Of a stretch of 64,000 nt of DNA, positions 1 to 11,806 are shown one piece after another. Every line of letters begins with the position of its first letter. The first letter of the stretch is position 1. A program made the position numbers and the translations under genes. Location of the stretch: positions 5,416,883 to 5,480,882 of the forward strand of contig ML660211.1 of assembly GCA_007570785.1 (NCBI GenBank), given 5' to 3'. This stretch comes from Antilocapra americana (taxonomy: Eukaryota > Chordata > Mammalia > Artiodactyla > Antilocapridae). A model generated the notes under the pieces. It was not told where the DNA came from and ran no database searches. It saw only the letters and a program-made list of their open reading frames with translations.

Positions 1-111
1 TGAATTCAGTGCACAAAATTAAAATATAGACATGCATATTGAGATTTGTGTAAAACTCGTTCTGAGATACCCTATACAGACAGTTATTCTATTGCTTCTT
101 TTTATGGCCTT

Positions 112-344
112 GAGAGAGAGAGAGAGAGAGAGGGACTGTGCTCAGTCATTTCACATCCTTTGTGGCCCTTTGGACAGTAGCCCACCATGCTCCTCTGTCC
201 ATAAGATTTTTGAGGCAAGAATACAGAAGTAGATTGCCAGCTTCCTCCTCTGAGGGATCTTTCTGACTCAGGAATCAAAACCATGTCTCCTGTGGCTACT
301 GCATTTCAGGAAGCTACTTTAACCACTGAGCCATCAGGGTAAAT
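112..344 (-). mobile_element. Bov-tA SINE (antisense) with (GA)n tract at one edge
   Basis: The plus strand reads the antisense of a Bov-tA SINE: a CTCAGTCATTTCACATCC-like start, the CCTCTGTCCAT motif near 190, and a terminal GAGCCATCAGGG that is the complement of the tRNA-like head. A (GA)n tract at about 112-132 directly abuts its tail end. The copy is diverged and its TSD is not clear. Confidence 0.8.
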
Positions 345-967
345 TCTTATTCCTTTGTGAACAAAACATGTCCAGCAAAGAGAGCTAAGGAGAGCTATAA
401 ATATTAATACTTCATATGACTAATTAAACAAGTATTGACTTTAAGTTGTCATTTTTATTAATTATTAAAGCAGTGTCCTTGGAGTATTGCCATTTTTCCT
501 GGTGGTGTTGACACAGAAAATATGAATTGTTATAATATTCTCTTAATTTGCATCTTGCATTTAGCTCCAACTCAATCCAACTCAATCTAGATAACAGCAA
601 AACCCAAGTACAGGTAGGCAGCTGGGTTCAACTATTGGAGTCTATATTTACTTTCACTTTAATAATCAGTTAAAGGATATTTGATTAGATGCTATTTCTC
701 TCTTACTGGGTGGTGTGAGATGAAATATGCTAAATTAAATCATAATGTTGTGCACATTCTAAAATAGTATCAAAATAAGGATAGATATAATTAAAGCTTA
801 CATCTGGCTTTTGTGTCCTTCCACAAACATTATTAAAATATTATTTTTATAAGCAGACATATTGATTTTTAACACAACAGAAATTACATCTATTTTGAGT
901 ATTACACTTCAGCAATTTTATAACTTTTACTGTTTCATTTGTCACAAAAATTAGATTTTTATCCCTC
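345..967. other. No recognised feature
   Basis: A+T-rich sequence without a long ORF or a repeat family I can name. It ends in a run of about 17 A at 968-984 just upstream of a SINE. Confidence 0.5.
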
Positions 968-984
968 AAAAAAAAAAAAAAAAT

Positions 985-1168
985 CCCTTATGTCTGTATA
1001 CAGTTCAGTAGTAAAGAATTCACCTTCCAAGCAGAAGAGGGTTCCATCCATGGGTCAGGAAGATACCCTGGAGAAGGAAATGGAAACCCACTCCTGTATC
1101 CTTGCCTAGAAAATCACATGGACATGAGCACCTGGCAGGCTATAGTACACAGGGTCACAAATATCCAT
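985..1168 (+). mobile_element. Bov-tA SINE (sense, diverged)
   Basis: It has the sense order of Bov-tA: a degenerate tRNA-like head (AGTAGTAAAGAATTCACC), then GGGTCAGGAAGAT, CTGGAGAAGGAAATGG, CTTGCCTAGAAAATC and a GGTCACAAA 3' end. It is heavily mutated, so probably old for this family. Confidence 0.8.
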
Positions 1169-1194
1169 ATACAGTTAGTCCCTATCCCATGCCC

Positions 1195-1815
1195 AGCATC
1201 AGATTTCCACTAATCTACTTTTTGTAACTATACATTTGCTTCTTTCAGAATATGTACATATAGATAATATCATATAATATGTGGTACCTTGTATATGGTC
1301 ACTTAACATTTTTGAAGTTCATGGAATAAAATATTTTCTTTCTTTGTTGAATAATTTTCCATTTTATAGATAAAACACATTTTATCTCTCCATTCCACTT
1401 AAATTGCTTCTACTTATTAGCTATTATGATAATACTTTTCTTAACAATCACATACAAGAATCTGTGTGGACAAAAATTTCACTTCTGTCAGTTAGATACC
1501 TATTCATCAAAATGCTAGGTCATGTGGTCATTTTCTGTTTAATTTTTCTAGAAACTGCCAGACTTACTTTTTAGTGACTGCACCATTTTACATTCCCATC
1601 AGGCAATAATATGTAAGTTCCTGTTTCTCCATATTCTCACCCACTTTGACTATCATTTGCCTTATTTACTATCGATATTTTAGTAGAAGTTAAATTGTTA
1701 TCAAATTGTAGGTTTAATTTTCATTTCTTCTATGAGTAATAATGGTAAACAACATTTTAAACGTTGTATATCATCTTTAATAAAACGTCTGTTGGACATT
1801 TATTCAAATAAATAA
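1195..1815 (-). mobile_element. Old L1 (L1M-type) ORF2/3' fragment, antisense
   Basis: The plus strand follows the antisense order of an ancient mammalian L1: an ACAATATGTGG-like block near 1280, a TGGACAAAAATTTCA-like block near 1470, GAAACTGCCAGAC near 1552, and GCACCATTTTACATTCCC near 1580. Many indels and stops leave no coding capacity. Confidence 0.8.
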
Positions 1816-2019
1816 ATACTGTCCTAATTCTTGTAAAAGTTTGATTAACTTTCAGAGTTCTAATAAAGTTCATTTTGATCCTCATTCAAGATTCTTTTAT
1901 TATTAATTTTATGGAAGAAAGAATTTACAGAAGTCCTCACATTTCTATTCAAGGAAGTTCTGCTTCTGTGAAGCACACATATATTTAATTTTTTTCTGGT
2001 ATAATAGTAGATCTTTAGT

Positions 2020-2115
2020 TTAGTTTTTTTTTTTTCAATTTATATATAATTGTCTACAATGTTGTATTACTTTCAGCTGTACAACGAAGTGAATCAGCTA
2101 TATATATACATAGAG
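2020..2115 (-). mobile_element. L1 3' fragment, antisense
   Basis: After a T-rich run, the blocks TACAATGTTGTATTA and GCTGTACAACGAAGTGA match the antisense of the L1 region that reads CACTTTGCTGTACAGC in sense copies elsewhere in this window. Only about 95 bp remain. Confidence 0.7.
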
Positions 2116-2129
2116 TGCCAAGTAAATGC

Positions 2130-2335
2130 AATAACTAGTATTTATCCTTCTTAATGCCAAATACTGTTTTAAGCATTTTATACATACAAATTTATTTAAT
2201 GCTCACGACAATCCCATGAGCTAGAAAGAATTATTGCACCTAATTTATGTATGAAAAAAGAGAGCCACAGAGAGCTTGAACAAGTTGTCCGGTATTCAAC
2301 AGCTAAGTGGAAGAGCCAGACTGGAAACCAAAAAT
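2130..2335 (-). mobile_element. MIR SINE (antisense)
   Basis: The plus strand carries the antisense MIR landmarks in order: a TTTAAGCATTTTATACAT-like block, TTTAATGCTCACGACAA, a GAGAGCCACAGAGAGCTT-like block and AGCTAAGTGGAAGAGCCAG. This is an ancient mammalian tRNA-derived SINE. Confidence 0.85.
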
Positions 2336-2402
2336 ATGTTTCCAGTTTTTAGGCAGCTAGCCATTATCTAATCTCTACCATCATACAATGGTATTTGGCA
2401 TA

Positions 2403-4541
2403 CATCCTTATTGTCAAATTCAGATTTAAATTGAAGAAAATGGAGAAAACCACTAGACCTTTCAGGTATGACCTAAATCAAATCCCTTGTGATTATACAG
2501 TGGAAGTGAGAAATAGATTTAAGGGACTAGATCTGATAGACAGAGTACCTGATGACTATGGATAGATGTACGTGGAATTGTACAGGAGACAGGGAACAAG
2601 ACAATCCCAAAGAAAAAGAAATGCAAAAAAGCAAAATGGCTGTCTGAAGAGGCCTTACAAATAGCTGTGAAAAGAAGGGAAGCGAAAAGCAAAGGAGAAA
2701 AGGAAAGCTATACCCATTTGAATGCAGAGTTCCAAAGAATAGCAAGGAGAGATAACAAAGACTTCCTCAGCTATCAGTGCAAAGAAATAGAGGAAAACAA
2801 CAGAATGGGAAAGACTAGAGATCTCTTCAAGAAAATTAGAGATATTTCATGAAGGTAATATTTCATGCAAAGATGGGCTCGATAAAGGACAGAAGTGGTA
2901 TGGACCTAACAGAAGCAGAAGATTTTAAGAAGAGGTGGCAAGAATACACAGAAGAACTGTACAAAAAAGATCTTTATGACCCAGATAATCATGATGGTGT
3001 GATCACTCACCTAGAGCCAGACATTCTGGAATGTGAAGTCAAGAGGACCTTAGAAAGCATCACTATGAACAAAGCTAGTGGAGATGATGGAATTCCAGTT
3101 GAGCTACTTCAAATCCTGAAAGATGATGCTGTGAAATTGCTGCACTCAGTATGCCAATAAATTTGGAAAACTCAGCAGTGGCCACAGTACTGGGAAAAAG
3201 TCAGTTTTCATTACAGTTTCTAAGAGAGGAAATGCTAAAAAAATGCTCAAACTACTGCACAATTGCACTCATTTCACACGCTAGTAAAGTAATGATTAAA
3301 ATTCTCCAAGCCAGGCTTCAGCAATACATGAACTGTGAACTTCTGGATGTTCAAGCTGGCTTTAGAAAAGGGAGAGGAACCAGAGATTGAATTGCCAACA
3401 TCTGCTGGATCATCAACAAAGCAAGAGAGTTCCAGAAAAACATCTATTTCTGCTTTATTGACTATGCTAAAGCCTTTGACTGTGTGGATCACTATAAACT
3501 GTGGAAAATTCTGAAAGATTTGGGAATACCAGATCACCTGACCTGCCTCTTGAGAAACCTGTATGCAGGTCAGGAAGCAATGGTTAGAACTGGACATGGA
3601 ACAACAGACTGGTTCTAAATAGGAAAAGGAGTACGTCAAGGCTTTATATTGTCACCATGCTTATTTAACTTATATGCAGAGTACATCATGAGAAACGCTG
3701 GGCTGGAGGAAGCACAAGCTGGAATCAAGATTGCCAGGAGAAGTATCAATAACCTCAAATATGCAGTGACAGCACCTTTGTGGCAGAAAGTGAAGAAGAA
3801 CTAAAGAGCCTTTTGATGAAAGTGAAAGAGGAGAGTGAAAAAGTTGGCTTAAAGCTCATCATTCAGAAAACTAAGCTCATGGCATCTGGTCCCATCACTT
3901 CATGGGAAATAGATGGGGAAATAGTGGAAACAATGCCTGACTTTATTTTTTGAGGCTTGAAAATCACTGCAGATGGTGATTGCAGCCATGAAATTAAATG
4001 ACACTTACTCCTTGGAAAGAAAGTCACGACCAACCTAGACAGCATGTTAAAAAGCAGTTTGCCAACAAAGGTCTGTCTAGTCAAGGCTATGGTTTTGCCA
4101 GTGGTCATGTATGGATGTGAGAGTTGGACTATAAAGAAAGCTGAGAACCGAAGAATTGATGCTTTTGAAGTATGGTGTTGGAGAAGACTCTTGAGAGTCC
4201 CTTGGACTGCAAGGAGATCCAACCAGTCCATCCGAAAGGAGTTCATTCCTTGGCGTTCATTGAAAGGATTGATGCTGAAGCTGAAACTCCAATACTTTGG
4301 TCACCTGATGCGAAGGACTGACTCTGTGGAAAAGACCCTGATGCTGGGCAAGACTGAAGGCAGGAGGAGAAGGGGACGACAGAGGATGAAATGGTTGGAT
4401 GGCGTCACTGACTCGATGGACATGGGTTAAGGTAGACTCCAGGGGTTAGTGATGGACAGGGAGGCCAGGTGTGCTGCGGTTCGTGGGATCACAAAGAGTT
4501 GGACAAGACTGAGTGACTGAACTGAACTAAACTGAAGTGAC
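2403..4541 (+). mobile_element. BovB LINE, 5'-truncated, about 2.1 kb
   Basis: BovB is a non-LTR retrotransposon of the RTE clade that encodes an endonuclease plus reverse transcriptase. This copy starts inside the endonuclease/linker region, in the block also found near 52.66 kb, and runs to the typical 3' end (GAGTGACTGAACTGAAC). RT remnants are clear in translation: DGIPVELLQILKDDAVK near 3090, AGFRKGRGTRD near 3350-3390, then an in-frame stop where the family has Gln. The stretch FCFIDYAKAFDCVDH follows near 3450-3490, and LYAGQEA and SPCLFNLYAEYIMRNAGL follow that. The catalytic YADD region near 3759-3775 is broken by a small deletion. A 128-codon C-terminal segment (4044-4430) keeps [14 protein letters not shown] and [14 protein letters not shown]. 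Several stops and frameshifts make it a dead copy. No clean TSD was found. Confidence 0.93.
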
Positions 4542-4929
4542 AATCATACACAGCTTTCAAACCTCCTTTTCAGACATGTGGTACTCAGTCTAATGTGATC
4601 CCTAGAGTCAACTAGATCACTCATCTTCAAACCATCACAATGGTCCTTAATTCCTTTTTTCATGCTTTATTGCCTCAATTGCATTCTCTTTGTAAATATT
4701 AACTATCCTTCCTCATATACCTTTAAACCTATAGTTTCTTTAAGGTTTTTCCAAAACATTATATAATTTAAAGAGAATATTTATTCATAACAAGTCATAT
4801 AGCATTGTTTAAAAATTATGAAGTTTTAAATTCTGTCCTTTCAACTTTATCATAAATATGTTGAGGATAAGGCTGTATCTTATCTCATACTTTTTTGAAG
4901 AAATTATGTCTTATAGGTTCTATAGAGAT
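4542..4929. other. No recognised feature
   Basis: A+T-rich single-copy-looking DNA with no supported ORF or repeat. Confidence 0.5.
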
Positions 4930-4939
4930 TGGATAAGTG

Positions 4940-5116
4940 TTTTTCATTTGCTAAGCCTTGTCGGACTTTATGTGACCCTATAGACTATAGCCTGCCAGGC
5001 TCCGCTCTCCCTGGGATTTCCCATGCAGAATACTGGGTTATTGCTGACCCAGTGATCAAACCTGGGTCTCCTGCATTGTAGGCAGATTCTTTACCACTGA
5101 CCCACCTATGAAGCCC
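4940..5116 (-). mobile_element. Bov-tA SINE (antisense) with TSD
   Basis: Antisense Bov-tA blocks run from GACTTTATGTGACCC through GATCAAACCTGGGTCTCC (complement of the B box) to a degraded head. It is flanked by the direct repeat TGGATAAGTG at 4930-4939 and 5117-5126. Confidence 0.85.
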
Positions 5117-5357
5117 TGGATAAGTGGATAGATATCAATTCTTGAGAAACTACAAAGTAATAAATTGTTTGCTATGTAATCTTACATATTATCTTCATTC
5201 ACTGATTGAACTCTATTCTATGAAAGATTCTGTTAGAAAAACCTTAAAGGCACCTAATATATATATATAAGCAGTTCTTATATTCTGTAAGAAGCTGAAA
5301 TATTTTCTAGATCATCTGAATTTTTATTGCTTTATTTATAAGATCCTAAAAGCATGA

Positions 5358-5570
5358 AAGTAAAAGTGAAGTTGCTCAGTCGTGTCTGACTCTTTGTGAC
5401 CCCATGTACTGGGGTCTACCAGGCTCCTCCGTCCATGGGATTCTCCAGGCAAGAATACTGGAGTGGGTTGCCATTTCCTTTTCCAGCAGATCTTGCTGAC
5501 CCAGGGATCGAACCCAGGTCTTCCACATTGGGGGCAGACGGTTTTATCCTCTGAGCCACCAGGGAAGTCC
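5358..5570 (-). mobile_element. Bov-tA SINE (antisense), well preserved, with TSD
   Basis: Nearly the whole antisense consensus is readable, including GTCGTGTCTGACTCTTTG, GGGATCGAACCC (complementary B box) and GAGCCACCAGGGAAGTC at the tRNA-like head. The direct repeat AAAAGCATGA at 5348-5357 and 5571-5580 is a perfect 10 bp TSD. Confidence 0.93.
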
Positions 5571-5580
5571 AAAAGCATGA

Positions 5581-6887
5581 CATAGAACAAAAGTGAAAAT
5601 AAAGTGCTCTACTTGTATAGCTTATATCATAAATATAAACCATAATTATATTATTTTTCACCTTTATCTTTATTTTTGACAAATTAGACTTTTCTAATAA
5701 ATGACTCATACTCAGTCTTTGCATCATTTCTCAGATACAGCATAGCACAACAATTTCTCAAGCTTCAATATCTCACATAACATATTAAACACCTGTATCC
5801 TTAAACGTATTTCTCTTTTAATTTGATCATTGTTATTTGGAATTTGCTATCTAGTGACTGATCTTTAAGCTATTTTGATTTACTTTTCTTTTTCACCTTC
5901 TATTTGTAGGAGTATGTGGGTGTAATACTAATACAAGATACATGGAATTCTGGGCAGATAGCATTTTTTGACACTGCTGTCACCTAAATGAATATGATCC
6001 CTTTGGGCAAAACATAAAGAAAAAATGTTCTAAGATGTATAAGATAGAAAAATTTATATTAAAAACGCTTGCATTGACACTCACTTCAGAAAAAAGAGAT
6101 TAGAAAATTTAAAAGCCAGGATGCCCAAGCTATTTTTTGCTGAAATGACTTTCACCATATTCACATCTGGCTCATCTAATTAGGTTTGCAACTGTTACAT
6201 TTTTGGCATCCACCTTTGGAGGAATACACTTGTCAACACAGAATTTATTTACTTCTTTTTAAAGGAATCATTTATAACCGTTAGGGGTTGTTGCTGTCGT
6301 TCTATTTATTTTAACCTCATGTCTTAAATTCCTTTAAGTGCTAAAATTTTGCTTTTCATTTTTTTAGGGAGGTAGAATCTCTAGCTAGCATTATATTATC
6401 TCCTGTTTCTGGTTTGCAATTCTATTTTCAATGTTCATGTACCCTGTGAATGTGGTTTGTCTCAGCATGAAACATCATACTTATTTCAAAGTCAACTCCC
6501 TTTATTTTTCTTTCAAGACTTTCAGTGTTTCTAAGAATCTGCTCAGCAGGGAATAGTATTTTATCCAGGTCCTGTGTTTTGCTGTTTCGTTTGACAATTT
6601 CTGTGTTTAGACAGTGAATGACATTCAGATGGAGATTGGAAATATTCTAATTTGGGTTGAGTTTTCCACTCTTTTCTTCTTTCAGAGTATAAATAAAAAC
6701 GTGACTGAAGTTCAAATAACTCTAAAATAATAAGTTAGCAAAAATACAGTAAATCAGCAGATGTTGCAGGATTAAAATTATTTAAATGTAAAACAAGTGG
6801 AAAAATTGAAGAAAAATATTATAGTTAAGGTTTTAACTAGATTGATATTATTTTCTAGTATAAAATAAACTAAGTCTTGAAAATAAA
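5581..6887. other. No recognised feature
   Basis: About 1.3 kb of A+T-rich DNA. I could not name a repeat family or find a plausible coding region. Confidence 0.45.
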
Positions 6888-7405
6888 GGATAGAATTATC
6901 CTATGGCCCAGCAATTCCTCTACTGGACATAAACCCAGGGAAGACCATAATTCAAAAAGACTCATGCACCTCAATGTTCACTGAAGCACTATTTAAAATA
7001 GTCAGGACACAGAAGCAACCTAAATACTCACTGGCAGAGGAATTAATAAAAAGATGTGATACATATATGCTATGGAATACCACTCATCCCTAAAAAGAAG
7101 TGAAATTGGGCCATTTCTAGAGATGTGGATAAACCTAGATCCTGCCACACAGTAAAATATACAAGAAAGAGAAAAAATTAATATCACATATTACACAGAT
7201 ATGTGGAATCTAGAAAAATATATAAATGATATCATTAGCAAAACAGAGATACTGATGTGTAGAGAACAAACATTGACCCAAGGGCAGGGGGGGAAGCAGA
7301 CATCTTTCTGAACATAAAGAAGTACTGAGAACAATCATAAGGGCAGCAAGGGAGTAAAGTGGGGAGCAATGAATTGGGAGCTTGGAATTGACATATATAC
7401 ACTAT

Positions 7406-7636
7406 TGATGTGCTGTGCTGGGTTTAGCCACTTAGTTGTATCCAACTCTTTGCAACCCCATGGACTGTAGTCCACCAGACTCCTCTGTCCAGGGAGATTC
7501 TCCAGGCAAAAATACCAGAGTGGGTTGCCATGGCCTCCTTCAGGGGAATCTTCCCAACCCAGGAACTGAGCCTAGGTTACCAGGTATCCCACATTGCAGA
7601 CAGATTCTTTACCAGCTGAGCTACCAGGAAAGCCCC
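7406..7636 (-). mobile_element. Bov-tA SINE inside old L1
   Basis: An antisense Bov-tA: CAACCCCATGGACTGTAGTC, a mutated B-box complement, and GAGCTACCAGGAAAGCCCC at the head. The host L1 sequence ATACACTAT is repeated at 7397-7405 and 7637-7645, giving a 9 bp TSD. Confidence 0.9.
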
Positions 7637-7811
7637 ATACACTATCAATACTATGCATAAAACAGATAATTAATGAGATCATACTGTATAGCACAGGGAA
7701 TTCTACTCAGTGCTATGCAGCGCCCTAATTGGAAAAGAAATCCAAACAAGGGGAGGATAAATGCATATGTTTACCTGATTCACTTTGCTGTATAGCAGAA
7801 ACTAACATAGT

Positions 7812-8287
7812 ACAAACTTTTGTTGTTGTTTAATTGCTAAGTCATGTTTGAGTCTTTGTGACACCATGGACTGCAGTACACCAGGCTTCCCTGTCCTTCA
7901 CTATCTCCCAGAGTTTGCTAAAACTCATCTCCATTGAGTCAGTGATGCCATCCAACTAGTTCATCCTCTGTCACCGCCTTCTCCTTTTGCCCTCAATCTT
8001 TATTGGCATAACAGTCTTTTCCAATGAGTTGGCTCTTGGCATCATGTAGCCAAAGTATTGGAGTTTCAGCTTCAGCATCAGTCCTTCCAATGAATACTTA
8101 CAGTTGATTTACTTTAGGGTTAACTGGTTTGATCTCCTTGTAGTCCAAGGGACTCTCAGGAGTCTTCTCCAGCATCACAGTTAGAAAGCATCAGTTCTTT
8201 GGTGCTTAGCCTTCTTTGTGGGTCAACCCTCCTATCCATACGTGACAACTGGAAAAATCATATTTTCAACTACATGGACTTTTGTGG
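7812..8287 (-). mobile_element. BovB 3' end (antisense) inside old L1
   Basis: The block starts with TTGTTGTTGTTTAATTGCT (complement of the BovB tail) and runs antisense through the C-terminal coding part up to the region that reads VMYGCESW in sense copies. The host word ACATAGT occurs at 7805-7811 and 8288-8294, which fits a 7 bp TSD in the L1. Confidence 0.85.
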
Positions 8288-8443
8288 ACATAGTGATGTA
8301 TTCCCAACTATACTCCAATAAAATTAATTAAAAATAATCATATTAATAAATATGTACTGAGTGACAAAAAGAAAGAGTGTGAACGTATACATGAGTCAAT
8401 GAAAGTGCCAAAGGAAATGATTTAGAGAGTGATGAGCACACAC

Positions 8444-8763
8444 TGCAAGGAGATCAAATGAGTCAATCCTAAAGGAAGTCAGTCCTGAATATTCATTGGA
8501 AGGACTGATGCTGAAGGTGAAGTTCCAATACTTTGGCCACCTGATGAGAAGAGCTGACTAATTGGAAACAACTCTGATGTTAAGAAAAACTGAAGGCAAA
8601 AGGAGAAGCAGGTAGCAGAGGTGAGATGTTTAGATAGCATCATGGACCCAGTGGACATGGGTTTCAACAAACTCTGGGAGATAGTGGAGGACAGAGGAGT
8701 CCAGCATGCTCTTGTCCCTGGACCCCAAAGAGCAGGGCATGACTTAGTGACTGGACAACCAGC
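8444..8763 (+). mobile_element. BovB 3' end fragment (sense)
   Basis: It reads the BovB 3' end in sense: CCTGAATATTCATTGGAAGG, CCAATACTTTGGCCACC, and a GACTTAGTGACTGGACAACC tail. It is about 320 bp, severely 5'-truncated and diverged. Confidence 0.88.
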
Positions 8764-9240
8764 AGATATTTGACAACTGCCAGGTTTTTAATATTCATCT
8801 TTATGAATTATATTTTTACAATATGAGAAATTCTGAATCAGAGGCAGATTTCCAATGAAATACCACACAATAAGTGATAAGTGTATTGGCTCCTCTTGCC
8901 CTAGTGGTTAAGCTAATGTGGGGTCCTGAGAGCAAGATTAACTACAGGAGTAAACAGATGCCCCACAGGCTGATAATGAGAAAGAAATGTCTCTCTGCTT
9001 TTAAAGCAGAAGGCAATTGTTCTTCCTTCCTAAAGAAGCTCCTAGGAAGCATAAATACTGCAAATTCTAACTCCAACTATTTGGTATACAAAAACGTTTC
9101 TCCAGGGCTCAGACAGACCCTGGAGTCTCTGATTTTTTGACATGTAAATACCAGACAGATATTGTTCCAGTCTTCCTGGCACCTGGTTTTAACCTGGCTG
9201 CCACAGAAATGGACAGAAAAGTTTCACTAACCATTTTGAT
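8764..9240. other. Unrecognised; possibly an old LTR fragment
   Basis: The part from about 8880 has higher complexity than its surroundings, with a CATAAATA box at 9050 and a short 88-codon ORF that matches no protein I know. An LTR origin is only a guess. Confidence 0.25.
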
Positions 9241-9407
9241 CAGGTGTGGGTTTGATCCCTGGGTCAGGAAAATCCCCTGAAGAAAGGAATGGAAACCAAC
9301 TCCCATATTCTTGCCTGGAGAATTACATGGCCATAGGCGTCTGGTGGGCTACAGTCCATGGGGTCACAAGAGTCAGAGATGACTTCTCAACTAAACCACC
9401 ACCATAC
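9241..9407 (+). mobile_element. Bov-tA SINE, 5'-truncated (sense)
   Basis: It begins inside the B-box region (GGGTTTGATCCCTGGGTCAGG) and continues to CTTGCCTGGAGAATTACATG, GGGCTACAGTCCATGGGGTC and a CAACTAAACCACCACC tail. The tRNA-like A-box half is missing. Confidence 0.85.
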
Positions 9408-9703
9408 ATTCTATATAAACATAAGCTATATAGTATGTATTTCCATGGCTCAGAAGCAAATGCTTTTTGAAGGAGCACAGAAAAATGTAGGGAAGTTTCA
9501 TTTTTCTGAAGTTTTATATTAATAAGCAGAGAATATAGATTTTATATCAATGTCTATGAGCTTTGTTAAGTCCACCTTTTAGAGAATGAAGTGGTCATTC
9601 TGTTGTCAAAAGCCAAATATCTGACTTCACTAAGGTTAAGTAAAGATGCTGGACAGTGAAAATTTATCCATAGTAAATGTTTTACATCTTGTCAAACCAA
9701 ATA

Positions 9704-9704
<1 letters not shown>
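9408..9704. other. No recognised feature
   Basis: About 300 bp of A+T-rich DNA with no supported ORF or repeat. Confidence 0.45.

Positions 9705-9741
<37 letters not shown>
9705..9741. repeat. (TA)n microsatellite
   Basis: About 18 uninterrupted TA units, probably length-variable between individuals. Confidence 0.97.
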
Positions 9742-9744
<3 letters not shown>

Positions 9745-10097
9745 CTTGTAAGTTCTACCACCAATTGACCTGATTACTATCTAAAACCTCAAACTTTTTC
9801 ACTTTTTTCTTGTTAAATAATTTGAATATATATAGTTGGGTTTTAAAAAAATATGAAGTAATTATTTTAAGTATTGCATATTTTATGTGGATGCTAAACC
9901 ATCCTATATTAAAAATATAAGAAAGTAATAACATTGCATGTATCTTTATGGCTTCAGGAGGTAGTCTATTTGACTAAGTTATAGTTGCAACAAAAATTGG
10001 CCATTAATGTTATTAGACACATTTTTAGTGCAAAAAATACAAACATACAGAATCTTTAAATAATCATTTTTCATTGTTACAGTGAAAACCTTAACAG
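9742..10097. other. No recognised feature
   Basis: A+T-rich, without a supported ORF or nameable repeat. Confidence 0.45.
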
Positions 10098-10468
10098 TAT
10101 AAAGAATTGATGCCTTCAAACTATGGTCCTGAAAGTCCCGTGGACAGCAACGAGATCAAACCAGTCAATCTTAAGGGAGATCAACTCTGAATATTCACTG
10201 GATGGACTGATGTTGAAGCTGAAGCTCCAGTATTTTGGTCACCTTATTTGAACAGATGACTCATTAGAAAAGTCTCTGATGCTGGGAAAGTTTCAAGGCA
10301 GAAGGAGAAAAGGGTGTCAGAGGATGAGATGGCTGGACAGCATCACTGATGCAATGAACATGAACTTGGGCAAACTCCAGGAGATGTTGAGGGACAGGGA
10401 GGCAAAATTGCTGCAGTCCGCGGGGTCACAAAGAGTCGGACACGACTGCGCGACTGAACAACGGTCAA
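10098..10468 (+). mobile_element. BovB 3' end fragment (sense)
   Basis: It starts in the AAAGAATTGATGCCTTC block (RIDAF region of the BovB C terminus) and ends with CGGACACGACTGCGCGACTG. A 71-codon remnant at 10279-10494 still reads RRRKGCQRMRWLDS, a known C-terminal stretch of the family. Confidence 0.9.
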
Positions 10469-10542
10469 AAAATACTCAGTATCTTAAACTCTGATGCCTT
10501 TTAGTGACTTAATTGGAGCAATAGTATTACTAAGCAATATAA

Positions 10543-10866
10543 CAAGGAGATCCAACCAGTTCATCCTAAAGGAAATCAGTCCTGAATATTCACTGAAAGG
10601 ACTGATACTGAAGCTGAAACTCCAATACTTCAGCCACCTGATTCTAAGAGCTGACTGCTTGGAAAAGACCCTGATGCTGGGAAAGATTAAAGGCAGGAGA
10701 AGAAGGGGACAACAGAGGATGAGATGGTTGGATGGCACACCAGCTCAATGGACATGAGTTTGAGTAAACTCCGAGAGTTGGTGATGGACAGGGAAACCTG
10801 GTGTGCTGCAGTTCATGGGGATGCAAAGAGCTGGACACAACTGAGTGACTGAACTGAATTGAACTG
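10543..10866 (+). mobile_element. BovB 3' end with an 11 bp TSD
   Basis: It opens at CAAGGAGATCCAACCAGTTC and ends GACTGAACTGAATTGAACTG. The direct repeat AAGCAATATAA at 10532-10542 and 10867-10877 brackets it exactly, so this is a complete, independent, strongly 5'-truncated insertion close behind the copy at 10098-10468. A broken reading frame retains [14 protein letters not shown] near 10700. Confidence 0.93.
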
Positions 10867-10877
10867 AAGCAATATAA

Positions 10878-11507
10878 AGTTTATAAGAAAATAATATCTA
10901 TAAATTTTGGAAGTGCAGTAATGGCCAAATCATATGAAAAATTCAACATAGAGCTTTCAAGTAGTTTAAATAATTCTCATTTAATATGTTAAGATGAGCA
11001 AAAAAGCATGTAAAATAATTATTTTAAGAATGTAATTAAACAAAGTCTATGATTGGAGAAATTATTAGTCTGCAATTGAAATATGTATTTGAAGAATTAA
11101 AGAAAATTAAATTAAGACACTGTAATAAATGTTTTAGAAAATGTGAATATCATGTAGAAATTGTTGCTGACAAAGAAGTTACTTAAAACTAAAATATAGC
11201 AAAAAACTAAATAGCTATAGGAAAAAATGAATTTACATTTGCTAGTTTACATTCTCATGTGTGCCTTGGAGAAGGAAATCTTTGTTTTCAATAATCATTT
11301 TGTACCTTGAAAAAGGAAGCAGGGAAGACAAATATTTCCAAATAAGTCAAATCGATAAAAAGTCAAACTGTGGTTTTAAATTGGAAGAAACAAAAAATAT
11401 TTTATTTATTAATCTAGAAATTGAAGTTAATTTTCTCTTAAAAAATCAGATTCAGTAAATATGTTCAATTCATAACCAGGATCTATACATCTTCAAAAAC
11501 TCTTGAA
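10878..11507. other. No recognised feature
   Basis: A+T-rich DNA. A 65-codon ORF at 11261-11458 has no recognisable domain and is probably chance. Confidence 0.45.
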
Positions 11508-11806
11508 AAACTAATAGACAGTCCTTTAGACTCTATGGGAGAGGGCAAGGGTGGGATGATATGGGAGAACTGCATTGAAACATGTAAATTATCATATGTG
11601 AAATGAATTGCCAGCCCAGGTTTGATGCATGATGCAGGGTGCTCAGGGCTGGTGCACCGGGATGATCTGGGGGGATGGAGTAAGGGGGGAGGTGGGAGGG
11701 GGGTTCTGGAGGGGGAACACATGTATACCCATGGTGGATTCATGTTAATGTATGGCAAAACCAACAAGATAATGTAAAGGAAAAATAAATTAATTAATTA
11801 AAAAAA
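11508..11806 (+). mobile_element. L1 3' UTR fragment (sense)
   Basis: It shows the ruminant L1 3' UTR order: AGACTCTATGGGAGAGGG, GGGTGGGATGATATGGGAGA, GGCTGGTGCACCGGGATGA, a G-rich block at 11669-11717, an ACACATGTATACCCATGG-like block and an A-rich end. Confidence 0.88.

Larger units (their letters stand above)
6888..8335 (+). mobile_element. Older L1 3' end, interrupted by two later insertions
   Basis: ORF2-end and 3' UTR landmarks appear in sense order: CCTATGGCCCAGCAATTCC near 6901, TATGGAATACCACTC near 7070, TAGCACAGGGAATTCTA near 7690, TTCACTTTGCTGTATAGCAG near 7785, and ACTATACTCCAATAAAA near 8310. Two younger elements sit inside it: a Bov-tA (7406-7636) and a BovB 3' end (7812-8287), each with a short duplication of the L1 sequence on both sides. 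No coding capacity remains. Confidence 0.85.
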
